A DNA stretch of 64,000 nucleotides from Lysobacteraceae bacterium SCN 69-320 (GTDB lineage Bacteria > Pseudomonadota > Gammaproteobacteria > Xanthomonadales > Rhodanobacteraceae). Where the stretch lies: positions 31,646 to 95,645 of the forward strand of contig MEFP01000015.1 of NCBI GenBank assembly GCA_001725155.1, given 5' to 3'. The notes below the pieces were generated by a model that worked only from the letters and a program-made list of their open reading frames with translations, did no database searches and was not told the origin of the DNA. Both the position numbers and the translations under genes were made by a program. Position 1 is the first letter of the stretch, and every line of letters begins with the position of its first letter. Below, piece by piece: positions 51,789 through 60,390 of the stretch.

Positions 51789-51818
51789 AAAAAAGAGCCC
51801 GGGAAGATCCCGGGCTCT
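51789..51818 (-). terminator. Rho-independent terminator of the large surface-protein gene
   Basis: AGAGCCCGGGA (51794-51804) pairs perfectly with TCCCGGGCTCT (51808-51818) around a 3-base loop. Read leftward the hairpin is followed by a run of six T (51794-51789), 23 bases after the stop of the minus-strand gene. From the plus side it also lies 56 bases after the operon's last stop but lacks a T-run. Confidence 0.85.
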
Positions 51819-51841
51819 CGTTGCTTGCGACAGGCTCGGTG

Positions 51842-54800
51842 TCAGTGGGTGATCAGCACCATCCACGGCACCTGCTGCTGCACGGTCACGACCAGGTGGG
51901 TCAGGCGGCTTTCCTCGCTGCGGCCGCCGACGACCAGCGGCGCGAGGCCGCCTTCCACGCGGAGGTAGCCGTTGGCCGTGTCGCTGCTGCTGGCCGACTG
52001 CCAGGCGAAGTGCAGCATGCGCTGGTTCGTGTCGATCGCCTGCCAGGCCGAGCGCTGGCTCAGACCCTGCGCATCGCGCGTCACGCTGCGCACGGCGATG
52101 TCGCTGCCGAAACGTGCGAGTTCCAGCGTGAACAGCAGCTTGCCGTCGGCGCCGCGGCCATGCGCCACGGTGACCGGCACGATGCTCAGACTGCCGCTGA
52201 GGCTCGCGTCGATGCGCAGCTGCGCGGTGACGAAGTCCGATCCGTCGCCGATGCTGCTGGCGATGAACAGCGGCGTGCTCTCGAAGCCGTTCTTGAAGAT
52301 CACCACGATGTCGTGATCGGTCGCGCTGTTGTTAGCCGGCGTCGGATCGGTTCCGCTGATCAGGCTGGCCGACGCGGTGTTGTCGAGCAGCTCGGTGCCG
52401 GCCGAGGCCACCGTGGCCGAGTACACGTAGGTCGCCTTGCCGCCCGACGGCACCGTCGCGTTGTCGCTGAGCACATTGCCCGTGCCGTTGGCGCAGGTGA
52501 CGCCGGCCGTGCCGCTGCACACCCACGAACCGCCGGCGAGCAGCGCGGGCAAGGTGTCGGTCACGCTGGCCTGTGCGTTGCTGGGACCGGCATTGGATAC
52601 CTCGATCGTGTAGTTCAGCGAATCGCCGACCTGCACGTAGTTGCGGCCGTCGGTCAGGGTCACGCGGACGTCGGCGGAGGTGGTGAGGGTGTCCGTGTCG
52701 CTTGCGCTGTTGTTCGCCGGCGCCGGATCGGTCACGCCCACCGGCGTCGCCACGGTCGCCGTGTTGGCCACGCTGCCGGTGGCGCCGGCGGCGATGGTGC
52801 AGGCAGCCGTGTAGGTCACGCTCGCGCTCACCGGCAGGTTGACCGTGCTGTCGTTGATCGAGCCGCTGCCCGAGGCCGCACAGGTACCGCCGCCCGTGCC
52901 GGTGCAGGTCCAGGTGCAGGTCAGGCTTGCCGGGAACGTGTCGGTCACCTTGGCACCGCTGACGGCGTTCGGTCCGGCATTGCTGGCCGTGATCGAGTAA
53001 GTGACCGTGCCGCCGGCCGGGGCCGAGGTGACACCGTCGGTCTTGGTGATGGCCAGGTCCGCACCCGTGATCGGCGTGGTGTCGCTGGCCGTGTTGTTGC
53101 CCGGATTGGGATCGGCGCCGTTGCTGCCGTCGTCGGCGACACTGGCCTGGTTGCTGATCTGCGTGACGCTGGGCGACAGGGGCGTGTTCACGGTCACGGC
53201 GTAGTTTGCCGTGCCGTTGGCGCCGCCGCCGGCCAGGCTGCCGATGGCGAGCGCGCAGGTGGAGCCGGCATTGTTGTTTGGCGTGCATGACCACCCTGCG
53301 GTGCTCGCGCCCGGGTTGAACACGGTGTTGGCGGGCACGACATCGGTCAGGACCACCCCTGTCGCCCCCTGGTTGCCGGCGTTGGCATAGCCCAGTGTGT
53401 AGGTCACGCCGCCGCCGGGCGCGACCGAAACGCCGCCGTCGCTCTTGGTCAAGGTCAGGTCCGGCGCAGCGTTCACGGGCGTGGTGTCGCTGGCGGTGTT
53501 GTTGCCCGGCGTGGGATCCGTGCCGTGCGTGCCGTCATCGGCCACTGATGCAGTGTTCGACAACTGGGCGACCCCGGCAGCGACCGGATTGACGGCGGTC
53601 ACTGCGAACGTGGCGCTGCCGTTGCCGCCGCCGGCCACGCTGCCGATGGCGAGCGTGCAGGTGGAGCCGGCATTGTTGTTCGGCGTGCATGACCAGCCCG
53701 CGGTGCTCGCGCCCGCATTGAACGTGCTGTTGGCCGGAACGGTTTCGGTCAGCACGGTGCCGGTCGCGGCCTGGCCGCCGCTGTTCGCATAGCTCAGCGT
53801 GTAGGCGACGGTGCCGCCGGGCGTGACGCTGGCGCCGCCGTCGCTCTTGGTCAGGCTCAGATCCGGCGGGCCCAGATCGACGAAGCAGGCCGTCGCGTCG
53901 CTCAGGGTCGGCGTGACCGTGTTGTTGGTCGTCGCGAGGTAGGCGCGGTACTTGAGGTAGCGGTTGCCGTTGAACTGGCTCAGCGATGCGCCGCTGGTCG
54001 TGAAGTACGTTGCCGCGGTGCCGTCGGGACCGACGAAGTTGAACGGACCACTCGCCGAATTGCTCGCCGCCGCCTGGAAACGCAGGCTGGTGTTCGCCGG
54101 CGTCGTGCCGGTCCACGACAGCGTGGTCCAGCTCGGCAGGTAGCCCGCCGCCGGATTGGCGTCCTTTACCGCGGAAATGAGATCGCCGGACGTGCTGTAG
54201 CCGCTGTTGATGTAGACCTTGAAGCCTGCATCGGTGGAAACGCCGCCGGTCAGCGGAATGCTCCAGACCGTGCCGCTGGTGGCGCCGGCCACGCGCGTGC
54301 CGCCGGCGTAGACGTCGGCGCCGGCCGTCGAGGTGCCGCTGCGCGTCAGCGCGTAGGTACCGGGCGACGGATTGGTCGTGGGCCGGATCGCGAAGGCGTA
54401 CTGCGTGCCCGCAGTGACGGCGAACGCCGGCGAGAACGTCGCGGTGTAGTAGGCCGAGGCGCCGCTGTTGAAACCGGTGATCGTCGCCGTGGCGAGGTCG
54501 GCGCCGGTCGGCAGGCCGCCGCTGGTCGCGCGAATGCTCAGGGTGAGGTTCGGTGTGGTGCCGGTGCAGCCGGAGCAGAACAGGTTGACGTCGATCTGCT
54601 TGAGGTTGCCCGTGATCGCCGGCGTGAAGGTCTGGCCGCCCCAGGTCGTCGTCGTGACGCCGACGCCGCTGGTGCCCACGGAGGCGTTCTGCTGGTCGAC
54701 AGTGTCCGGATTGGTCAGCGAGGCATCGCCCGCACTCGTGGTCAGGTCGATGTTCGTGGACACGCCGGTCTGGAAATCGGCCTGCGTGGTATCCGTGAGG

Positions 54801-56746
54801 CAGGCGCTGGCCGGCGCTGCGGCCAGGGCGAAATTCTGCGTGGCGGTCGCGCTGTCGACCACGGCAATGTTGCTGGCCGTGCCGGTCGTGCAGCCCGGGT
54901 AGCTCGCGCTCAGGCTCGGATAGGTGCCGGCGGGAATCGCCGCGAAGGAATAGTTGCCGGCGCCGTCGGTCGTCGTGGTGCGGCTGCCGAACGTGATCAC
55001 GGCGCCGCTCAGCGGCGCTCCGCCGGCCTGCGCGGTGACCTTGCCCGACACCGTGCCGCCGGCACCGACGGCCGTACACGACGGATAGGAAAACGAGCCG
55101 ATGCGCGTCAGGTAATTCAGACCGTCGACGGCGTAGTACTCGCTGGTGTACCAGAAGGTGCAGCCGTCGGGGTCCAGGGTCATGGCGCTGTAGTCGCCCC
55201 AGCGGGCACAGGCGCTGCCGCCGCAATTGCCCGTCTGCGTGCCGGCGCCCTGGATCAGCACCTGCTCACCCTGGCCGAAGGTGTTGACCGGATCGGAGGC
55301 GAGCCGTCCGGCGTACTTGATCGCCGGCTTGGTGGTGGAGCTGGACGTGGTATAGCCGAGCGCCAGATTGCCGGCGCGGTCGACCGCGAGGCTGGGCATG
55401 AAGCGATGCATCACGTTGGCGGCGTCGGGATCCCAGGTCGCCGCCTGCGGCAGGTTGGCTGCCACGGTGCCGCCGGTCACGTCGACCTGATACCAGCGCG
55501 GCGCGGCGAAGCCGGTCGTGTTGGCGCGACGCACGGTATGCGTCGTCCACAGCGACTCCACGCCGCCGATGTTGCTGTACTGGTTCTGCATCATCGCGCG
55601 GATCTGCAGCACGTCCAGGCTGTTGCCGCCGAGCGAGGGTGCATTCGCGACCGAGGCGTTGGGCCAGCTCGTGGCAGCGAGCGGCGAGTCGGGACCGGTG
55701 AACGTGGAGTTGCCGATGCGCGCCCAGTCGACGTGGAACTTGTAGACGCTGAGCGAGTTGAGGAACTGCCAGGTCGAGACGAAATAGGCCGGCGTGCCCG
55801 CCGGCGGCGTGCCGGCCTGCAGGCGCGCGTTGCTCGGCAAGAGGGTGAAGTCGCCGGCCGGCGCATTGAAGGTAACGACCTGGACGGTCGGCGCGCCGGC
55901 GTACATCTGCATCTTGTTGAAGGCGAACACGCGCGGGTTCTGGAAACTGGCCCCGGCCGAATAGCCGAACATGTTGGCCGACATGTAGATGCCGTCGGTC
56001 CAGATCGACAGCTTCGGATAGTCGCCGAGCCCGCCGGTCGTGTTGATCGAGTAGAAATTCCAGCCGCCGCTGACCGGGTCGCCGGTCTTGGACACGGCGA
56101 AGCACTGGAACGCGCCGGGCGGATTGATGACGTTGCCGGAACCGTCCACGGTGAACGCGAAATCGGTGAGCACCCAGCGGTCCTCGAAGGTGTCGTACAG
56201 CACCACCGGGTCGCCGAAATTGTTGGTGTCGCAGAGATTGCCGAAATTGCCCTGCGCCATCAGCGTGTCGAACGAGAACGCCGCGACGCGCACGCCGTCG
56301 GACTTGCGGAACACGCCGACCGAGGAATTGATCGTCTGGATGTAATAGGTCGGGCCGACGTCGCCGTTCGTGTCGGGCGGATAGCCCTGGCCGAAATTGA
56401 CCCGGTCGAGTCCGTCGAACGTGATGATCGGCGCCGGTGCCGGCGCGCTGGGCAGGGGGGCCGGGCCGGTCGGCGCCGTTGCGCGGCCGCCGGGCAGCTC
56501 CACCGGGTGCGGATCAATTTCGCGTTCCGGTCGCTCGCGCTGTATGGGCGCGGTCTGCGGCAGATTGCGCAGATCAATGTCGCTGCTTCTGCCGCGCTGC
56601 AGATGCAGTTCGAGCGGTTGCTGCGCCTGCGCGCGTTCGAAGGGGACCGGCGCGTCTTCGTCGGTTTCGACGTCGACCTGGGCTGATGTGGTTGCGGCGG
56701 CGGCGCACAGGAGTGCGGCCAGTGAGGCAAGAATGAGGCGTCTCAT
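51842..56746 (-). CDS. Large secreted multidomain protein with DUF11 repeats and internal IFKNGFE motif
   Basis: The protein has 1634 residues; the ATG at 56746 has ribosome binding site GGAGGG. A signal peptide (to about 22) and a Pro/Arg-rich linker lead to a large N-terminal domain (about 105-555) with YPPDTNGDVGPTYYIQTINS, a start seen in other bacterial surface proteins. A carboxypeptidase-regulatory-like Ig domain follows (GGTVSGKVTAQAGGAPLSGA), then a region to ~950. Four DUF11/TIGR01451 repeats start near residues 962, 1094, 1227 and 1357 (LSLTKSDGGASVTPGGTVAY and variants). IFKNGFE comes at about 1485, then a ~150-residue beta-rich end. Likely an adhesin-like cell-surface protein; it ends at a clear terminator. 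Confidence 0.88.
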   Translation of the reverse strand: MRRLILASLAALLCAAAATTSAQVDVETDEDAPVPFERAQAQQPLELHLQRGRSSDIDLRNLPQTAPIQRERPEREIDPHPVELPGGRATAPTGPAPLPSAPAPAPIITFDGLDRVNFGQGYPPDTNGDVGPTYYIQTINSSVGVFRKSDGVRVAAFSFDTLMAQGNFGNLCDTNNFGDPVVLYDTFEDRWVLTDFAFTVDGSGNVINPPGAFQCFAVSKTGDPVSGGWNFYSINTTGGLGDYPKLSIWTDGIYMSANMFGYSAGASFQNPRVFAFNKMQMYAGAPTVQVVTFNAPAGDFTLLPSNARLQAGTPPAGTPAYFVSTWQFLNSLSVYKFHVDWARIGNSTFTGPDSPLAATSWPNASVANAPSLGGNSLDVLQIRAMMQNQYSNIGGVESLWTTHTVRRANTTGFAAPRWYQVDVTGGTVAANLPQAATWDPDAANVMHRFMPSLAVDRAGNLALGYTTSSSTTKPAIKYAGRLASDPVNTFGQGEQVLIQGAGTQTGNCGGSACARWGDYSAMTLDPDGCTFWYTSEYYAVDGLNYLTRIGSFSYPSCTAVGAGGTVSGKVTAQAGGAPLSGAVITFGSRTTTTDGAGNYSFAAIPAGTYPSLSASYPGCTTGTASNIAVVDSATATQNFALAAAPASACLTDTTQADFQTGVSTNIDLTTSAGDASLTNPDTVDQQNASVGTSGVGVTTTTWGGQTFTPAITGNLKQIDVNLFCSGCTGTTPNLTLSIRATSGGLPTGADLATATITGFNSGASAYYTATFSPAFAVTAGTQYAFAIRPTTNPSPGTYALTRSGTSTAGADVYAGGTRVAGATSGTVWSIPLTGGVSTDAGFKVYINSGYSTSGDLISAVKDANPAAGYLPSWTTLSWTGTTPANTSLRFQAAASNSASGPFNFVGPDGTAATYFTTSGASLSQFNGNRYLKYRAYLATTNNTVTPTLSDATACFVDLGPPDLSLTKSDGGASVTPGGTVAYTLSYANSGGQAATGTVLTETVPANSTFNAGASTAGWSCTPNNNAGSTCTLAIGSVAGGGNGSATFAVTAVNPVAAGVAQLSNTASVADDGTHGTDPTPGNNTASDTTPVNAAPDLTLTKSDGGVSVAPGGGVTYTLGYANAGNQGATGVVLTDVVPANTVFNPGASTAGWSCTPNNNAGSTCALAIGSLAGGGANGTANYAVTVNTPLSPSVTQISNQASVADDGSNGADPNPGNNTASDTTPITGADLAITKTDGVTSAPAGGTVTYSITASNAGPNAVSGAKVTDTFPASLTCTWTCTGTGGGTCAASGSGSINDSTVNLPVSASVTYTAACTIAAGATGSVANTATVATPVGVTDPAPANNSASDTDTLTTSADVRVTLTDGRNYVQVGDSLNYTIEVSNAGPSNAQASVTDTLPALLAGGSWVCSGTAGVTCANGTGNVLSDNATVPSGGKATYVYSATVASAGTELLDNTASASLISGTDPTPANNSATDHDIVVIFKNGFESTPLFIASSIGDGSDFVTAQLRIDASLSGSLSIVPVTVAHGRGADGKLLFTLELARFGSDIAVRSVTRDAQGLSQRSAWQAIDTNQRMLHFAWQSASSSDTANGYLRVEGGLAPLVVGGRSEESRLTHLVVTVQQQVPWMVLITH
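53205..53870. repeat. Nearly identical ~400-bp direct repeat encoding two DUF11 domains
   Basis: Sequence around 53205-53470 recurs about 400 bases on, at 53605-53870, with long identical stretches, e.g. AGGTGGAGCCGGCATTGTTG at 53250 and 53659. It encodes DUF11 repeats 1 and 2 (both SKDG-rich starts and AGWSCTPNNNAGSTC). DNA-level identity points to recent duplication or gene conversion within the gene. Confidence 0.75.
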
Positions 56747-57094
56747 TGAACCCTCCGGACAATGCTGCTGACACGACATGACCGGGTGCAGGGCACCCGA
56801 CTGAAAGCCAAAGCGTGAGTGCAAAGGAGGACCTATCGGAGCGACGGCATCCCCCTGTCGTCACGAAACGTCGCCATCCTTCGGTCTGATTAGCATGGAC
56901 CTGGGGGCTGGTTCGGTCAACGCGATATGCCCTGCTCAAGAAGGATGCTGCCAGCCCGGTCCGGGGCCGGAAGCTCGTGCTTTCCGCGGCGCGTTTCAGG
57001 CTGCGACAGCGACGGGGCAGCGGACGCTTGAAGCGCTGGCGGATCGCGGCGAGCATGAGCGCCGACGCGGACTGATTCCGCGAGGTGAGCGCTC
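56747..57094. other. 348-bp intergenic region between divergent genes
   Basis: It should contain the leftward promoter of the large surface-protein gene and the rightward promoter of the DUF4126 gene; I cannot point to definite -35/-10 boxes. The stretch 56820-56900 is less GC-rich than average and is the likeliest site. The right part (57001-57072) is a diverged copy of the 3' end of the sulfotransferase-like gene. No convincing gene is present. Confidence 0.6.
57001..57072 (+). repeat. Remnant copy of the 3' end of the sulfotransferase-like gene
   Basis: Bases 57024-57068 match 51684-51728 at about 38 of 45 positions. The frame reads RLKRWRIAASMSADAD then stop, against RRWLIAAGMSAAAAG and stop at the end of the 50766-51737 gene. 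No open frame connects it to a start, so it is a gene fragment, leaving the large surface-protein gene flanked by direct repeats. Confidence 0.55.
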
Positions 57095-57703
57095 ATGGAT
57101 CTCGTGCAATCGACTGCGCTGGCGACCGGCCTGGCCTGGGCCAGCGGCTTTCGCCTGTACGCGGCCGTGCTGCTGCTGGGGCTGCTTGGCCGCTACGAGG
57201 TCGTGTCGCTGCCGTCGGGTCTGAGCTTCCTGCAGGACGACTGGGTGCTCTGGGTCAGCGGCATCCTGGCGGCCGGCGAATTCCTGGCCGACAAGATCCC
57301 GGCCTTCGATTCGGTCTGGGATGCCGTGCAGACCTTCGTGCGCATCCCGGCCGGCGCCCTGCTGGCCTGGGGCGTGTTCCGCGAATCGGCGCCGGCCGTG
57401 CAGTTCGCCGCAGCCCTGGTCGGCGGCGCGATCACGTCCGGCACGCACCTGACCAAGGCCGGCACGCGCGCGCTGATCAACACCTCACCCGAGCCGTTCA
57501 CGAACTGGGGTGCGAGCGTCAGCGAGGACCTGACCCTGCTCGGCGGCCTGTATCTGATCTGGCACTACCCCTGGCTGTTCCTCGGCCTGCTGCTGCTGTT
57601 CCTGCTGCTGTCGGCCTGGCTGCTGCCCAAGCTCTGGCGCTCGATCCGCCGCGTCTGGCAGCGGCTGCGCGGATCGGCGTCGCCGCCCCTGCCGGCCGGC
57701 TGA
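57095..57703 (+). CDS. DUF4126 family membrane protein
   Basis: The 202-residue protein has about five hydrophobic segments. The N-terminus TALATGLAWASGFRLYAAVL has the family's A-S-G-x-R-x-Y motif. AGEFLADKIPAFDSVWDAVQ is the conserved loop, and AALVGGAITSGTHLTKAGTR the glycine-rich helix. Function is unknown. Ribosome binding site GAGGTGAG precedes the ATG. The next gene (radical SAM) starts 51 bases downstream and may be co-transcribed. Confidence 0.9.
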   Translation: MDLVQSTALATGLAWASGFRLYAAVLLLGLLGRYEVVSLPSGLSFLQDDWVLWVSGILAAGEFLADKIPAFDSVWDAVQTFVRIPAGALLAWGVFRESAPAVQFAAALVGGAITSGTHLTKAGTRALINTSPEPFTNWGASVSEDLTLLGGLYLIWHYPWLFLGLLLLFLLLSAWLLPKLWRSIRRVWQRLRGSASPPLPAG

Positions 57704-57754
57704 CCGCGACCGGTTCGCAGGGATTGCGACACCGCGACGGCAGATTCCCGCACC

Positions 57755-58840
57755 ATGTCCGATCTCAACAAACCCGAGCGCATCAAGGGCCGCGGCAGCC
57801 GCGTCAATCCGGCCGGCCGTTTCGAGGTCACCACCCACGAAGCCGTCGACGACGGCTGGTACCACGACGGCGAGCCCGCCGCGCCGCCGCGCACCACGGT
57901 CACCGAAGAGCGTGCGCGGCAGATCATCACGCACAACGCCTCGCCGGACATTCCGTTCGATGCCTCGATCAATCCGTACCGCGGCTGCGAACACGGCTGC
58001 GCCTACTGCTATGCGCGGCCGTCGCATGCCTATCTGAACCTGTCGCCGGGCCTGGATTTCGAGACGCGGCTGTTCGCCAAGACCAATGCTGCGCAGGTGC
58101 TGCGCCAGGATCTGGCCAAGCGCGGCTATCGCTGCAGCGCGATCAACATCGGCGCGAACACCGATTGCTACCAGCCGATCGAGAAGCGCTACCGCATCAC
58201 GCGTCAGGTGCTCGAAGTTCTCAGCGAGTGCCATCACCCCTGCACCATCATCACGAAGAACTCGCTGATCGAGCGCGACATCGACCTGCTCGCCGACATG
58301 GCCGCACGCAGACTCGTGCATGTGTTCGTCTCGGTCACCTCGCTGGACAACCGCCTGAGCAGCCGGCTCGAAGCGCGCGCGAGCGCGCCGCACCGGCGCC
58401 TGCAGACCATCGCCGCGCTCAGCGCGGCCGGCATTCCGACCAGCGTCAACGTCGCGCCGATCATTCCGGCGCTGACCGACATCTGGATCGAGGCCATCGT
58501 CGAACAGGCTGCGGCGGCCGGCGCGCGCAGCGCCGGCTATACGGTGCTGCGCCTGCCCTGGGAGCTCAAGCAGCTCTGGGAAGACTGGCTGGAGACGCAC
58601 TACCCCGAACGCAGGCAGCACGTGCTCAACGTATTGCGCGAGATCCGCGGCGGCGAGCTCAACGAACCGCGCTTTGGCCTGCGCATGCGCGGCGAAGGCC
58701 CTTACGCCGAACTGATCCGCAACCGTCTGATCCTGGCCTGCAGGAAATCCGGCATACGCCGCCGCGCCGAGGTCGATCTCGACACCAGCCGCTTCGTGCC
58801 GCCGCGGCCGGCCTCGCCGCAGGGCGAGCTGTTCGGCTGA
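57755..58840 (+). CDS. PA0069 family radical SAM protein
   Basis: The 361-residue protein has the 4Fe-4S motif CEHGCAYCY (C-x3-C-x2-C) preceded by FDASINPYRG, and NIGANTDCYQPIEKRYRITR, the signature of the SplB-related PA0069 group. The N-terminus (KGRGSRVNPAGRFEV) and C-terminus (GELFG) are also typical. Members lack a known reaction; distant similarity to spore photoproduct lyase suggests nucleic-acid or repair chemistry, without proof. It converges with the SnoaL-like gene; a short GC hairpin (about 58846-58860) lies between them. Confidence 0.94.
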   Translation: MSDLNKPERIKGRGSRVNPAGRFEVTTHEAVDDGWYHDGEPAAPPRTTVTEERARQIITHNASPDIPFDASINPYRGCEHGCAYCYARPSHAYLNLSPGLDFETRLFAKTNAAQVLRQDLAKRGYRCSAINIGANTDCYQPIEKRYRITRQVLEVLSECHHPCTIITKNSLIERDIDLLADMAARRLVHVFVSVTSLDNRLSSRLEARASAPHRRLQTIAALSAAGIPTSVNVAPIIPALTDIWIEAIVEQAAAAGARSAGYTVLRLPWELKQLWEDWLETHYPERRQHVLNVLREIRGGELNEPRFGLRMRGEGPYAELIRNRLILACRKSGIRRRAEVDLDTSRFVPPRPASPQGELFG

Positions 58841-58866
58841 AGCCGGCCGCGGCGCGGCCGCGGATT

Positions 58867-59373
58867 TCAGCCGCCCGCGGGCTTGTCGGCTTTCGCTTCC
58901 GGAATCACCTGCGCGCGCGCCGCGCCTATGCGCCATTCCGCACCGCTGCGCACGGCCACGGTCGGTGTCGTGAAGCGGCGCACGACCGTGCGGCTACCGT
59001 CGGCGGCGACGCGCACGAGTTCGACCGTCGTGTCGGCGACGACGACGTCGTGGTTGATCGGGTGCAGGCCGACCAGCGTCGTCTCGTGACGCATCTGCGG
59101 CTCCACACGCGCGAAGGACGCGGTGAAGTAATCGCGTATCGCCGCGGCGCCTTCGACGGTCGCGTTGACGCTGCCGACGCGCAGGGTGCCGTCGGCGATG
59201 TATAGAGCGGCCAGGCCGGCCGCATCGCGGCTGTCCCAGGCGGCATCGGCGCGCGTGACGAGTTTTTCGAGCGCGGCGCGGTCCGCGGCGGCGAGTTCGC
59301 CGGCGCCCGCGGTCGCGGCGAGCAGCAGGCCGGCGGCGGCGCAGAGAGCGCGTGAGTGACTGAAGATCGACAT
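58867..59373 (-). CDS. Exported SnoaL-like (SgcJ/EcaC-type) protein
   Basis: The protein has 168 residues from the ATG at 59373, with GAGGAAAT upstream. A signal peptide (to about 25) precedes a cystatin-like alpha+beta-barrel domain: ALEKLVTRADAAWDSRDAAG, LAALYIADGTLRVGS, EGAAAIRDYF and WRIGAARAQVI, the pattern of TIGR02246. Such domains bind small hydrophobic ligands or act as isomerases; no catalytic residues can be assigned. It stands alone. The 274 bases between it and the next gene contain no coding signal I trust. Confidence 0.88.
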   Translation of the reverse strand: MSIFSHSRALCAAAGLLLAATAGAGELAAADRAALEKLVTRADAAWDSRDAAGLAALYIADGTLRVGSVNATVEGAAAIRDYFTASFARVEPQMRHETTLVGLHPINHDVVVADTTVELVRVAADGSRTVVRRFTTPTVAVRSGAEWRIGAARAQVIPEAKADKPAGG

Positions 59374-59647
59374 TGGCTGGATTTCCTCGGAGGGTTGAAG
59401 CCGCGGACGCCGTCGGCGCCGCGTCGCGGGCGGGGCACCATGCCCAGTCCGTCCTCCCAAGACGCAGCGGGTCGGTCGATCCTGGCTACGCCTCGGCGCG
59501 GCGCGGCTTCGGCTCGCCGCAACGGCGCGATCGGCAACCGGCCGGATGCAGCCCGTGATCGGCGCTGCAACAGCAGGCCCGGCTCAGGGCATCGGACGCG
59601 CGCGAACGATGGCGGTTGTTCCGCCGCCGATCGACCGGGGATGAACG

Positions 59648-60232
59648 TCAGGGATTCCTGACGCGCTTGAGCACCTGTTCGACCTGGACCACGCTGTCTC
59701 CCGCGTCGTAGGCGGCGCGGCTGATCAGGGTGTCCCAGTCCTTGAGGTAGAACATGTAGGACGCGCTCGAATCGGTGTAGGTCAGGATGTAGACGAAGCC
59801 GCCGGGCTTGAGGCCGTAGGTCTCGAAATGCTTGTAGAGAGCCACGTCGGCGGCCGTCTTCAGGTGTTCCACGTCGAGATAGGCGTCGTATTTCAGCGGC
59901 GCGGTCGGCGCATGGCCGGCGTCGGCCTTGGGACACCCCAGCGACCACTGCGGGCGCTGGCAGAAACCGCGGTCGAACGGCGGCAGCAAGGTCACTTCGT
60001 ACACTTCGCGGTCGGCCCGGTCGGCGCCGTATTCCTCCTTGAACGCGAAACGTACGCGCTGCCCGGCCTGGAAGACTTCCGCCTGCAGCTGGCGCGGATC
60101 GACGCTTGCGATGTCCGGCGTCGTGCTCGCGAGTTCGAATGTGCCGGATAACGGATGAGCCGGAAATTTCTCGGCGGCCGACGCGGCGAAGCCGGCCAGG
60201 GACAATGCGGCGGTGGTCAGCAGTCGGATCAT
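59648..60232 (-). CDS. Exported protein of unknown family, candidate immunity protein to the upstream lysozyme effector
   Basis: The protein has 194 residues. A signal peptide (MIRLLTTAALSLAGFAASAA) is followed by a small, mostly beta domain with two cysteines (GFCQRPQWSLGCPKADAG) and aromatic stretches (VYILTYTDSSASYMFYLKDW). No family is recognised. It lies downstream (leftward) of the pesticin-like effector gene on the same strand, 158 bases away. Peptidoglycan-degrading type VI effectors need an exported immunity protein encoded next to them, and this is the only candidate here. The role is inference from position and export signal. Confidence 0.75.
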   Translation of the reverse strand: MIRLLTTAALSLAGFAASAAEKFPAHPLSGTFELASTTPDIASVDPRQLQAEVFQAGQRVRFAFKEEYGADRADREVYEVTLLPPFDRGFCQRPQWSLGCPKADAGHAPTAPLKYDAYLDVEHLKTAADVALYKHFETYGLKPGGFVYILTYTDSSASYMFYLKDWDTLISRAAYDAGDSVVQVEQVLKRVRNP

Positions 60233-60390
60233 GGTATTTCTCTGAAGGTACCGGATTCTGGCCTCGGCGCAGCGGCGGCTGGAAGTGCGTGGTCGGCAGC
60301 ACGCGTCACTGCGGTTGTGTTGGCCGGCCTCGCCGGCAGACGACGAGGTGGTGCCGCGGATCGTGTGGGCTTTGGCGGCGCATCGCAGAA

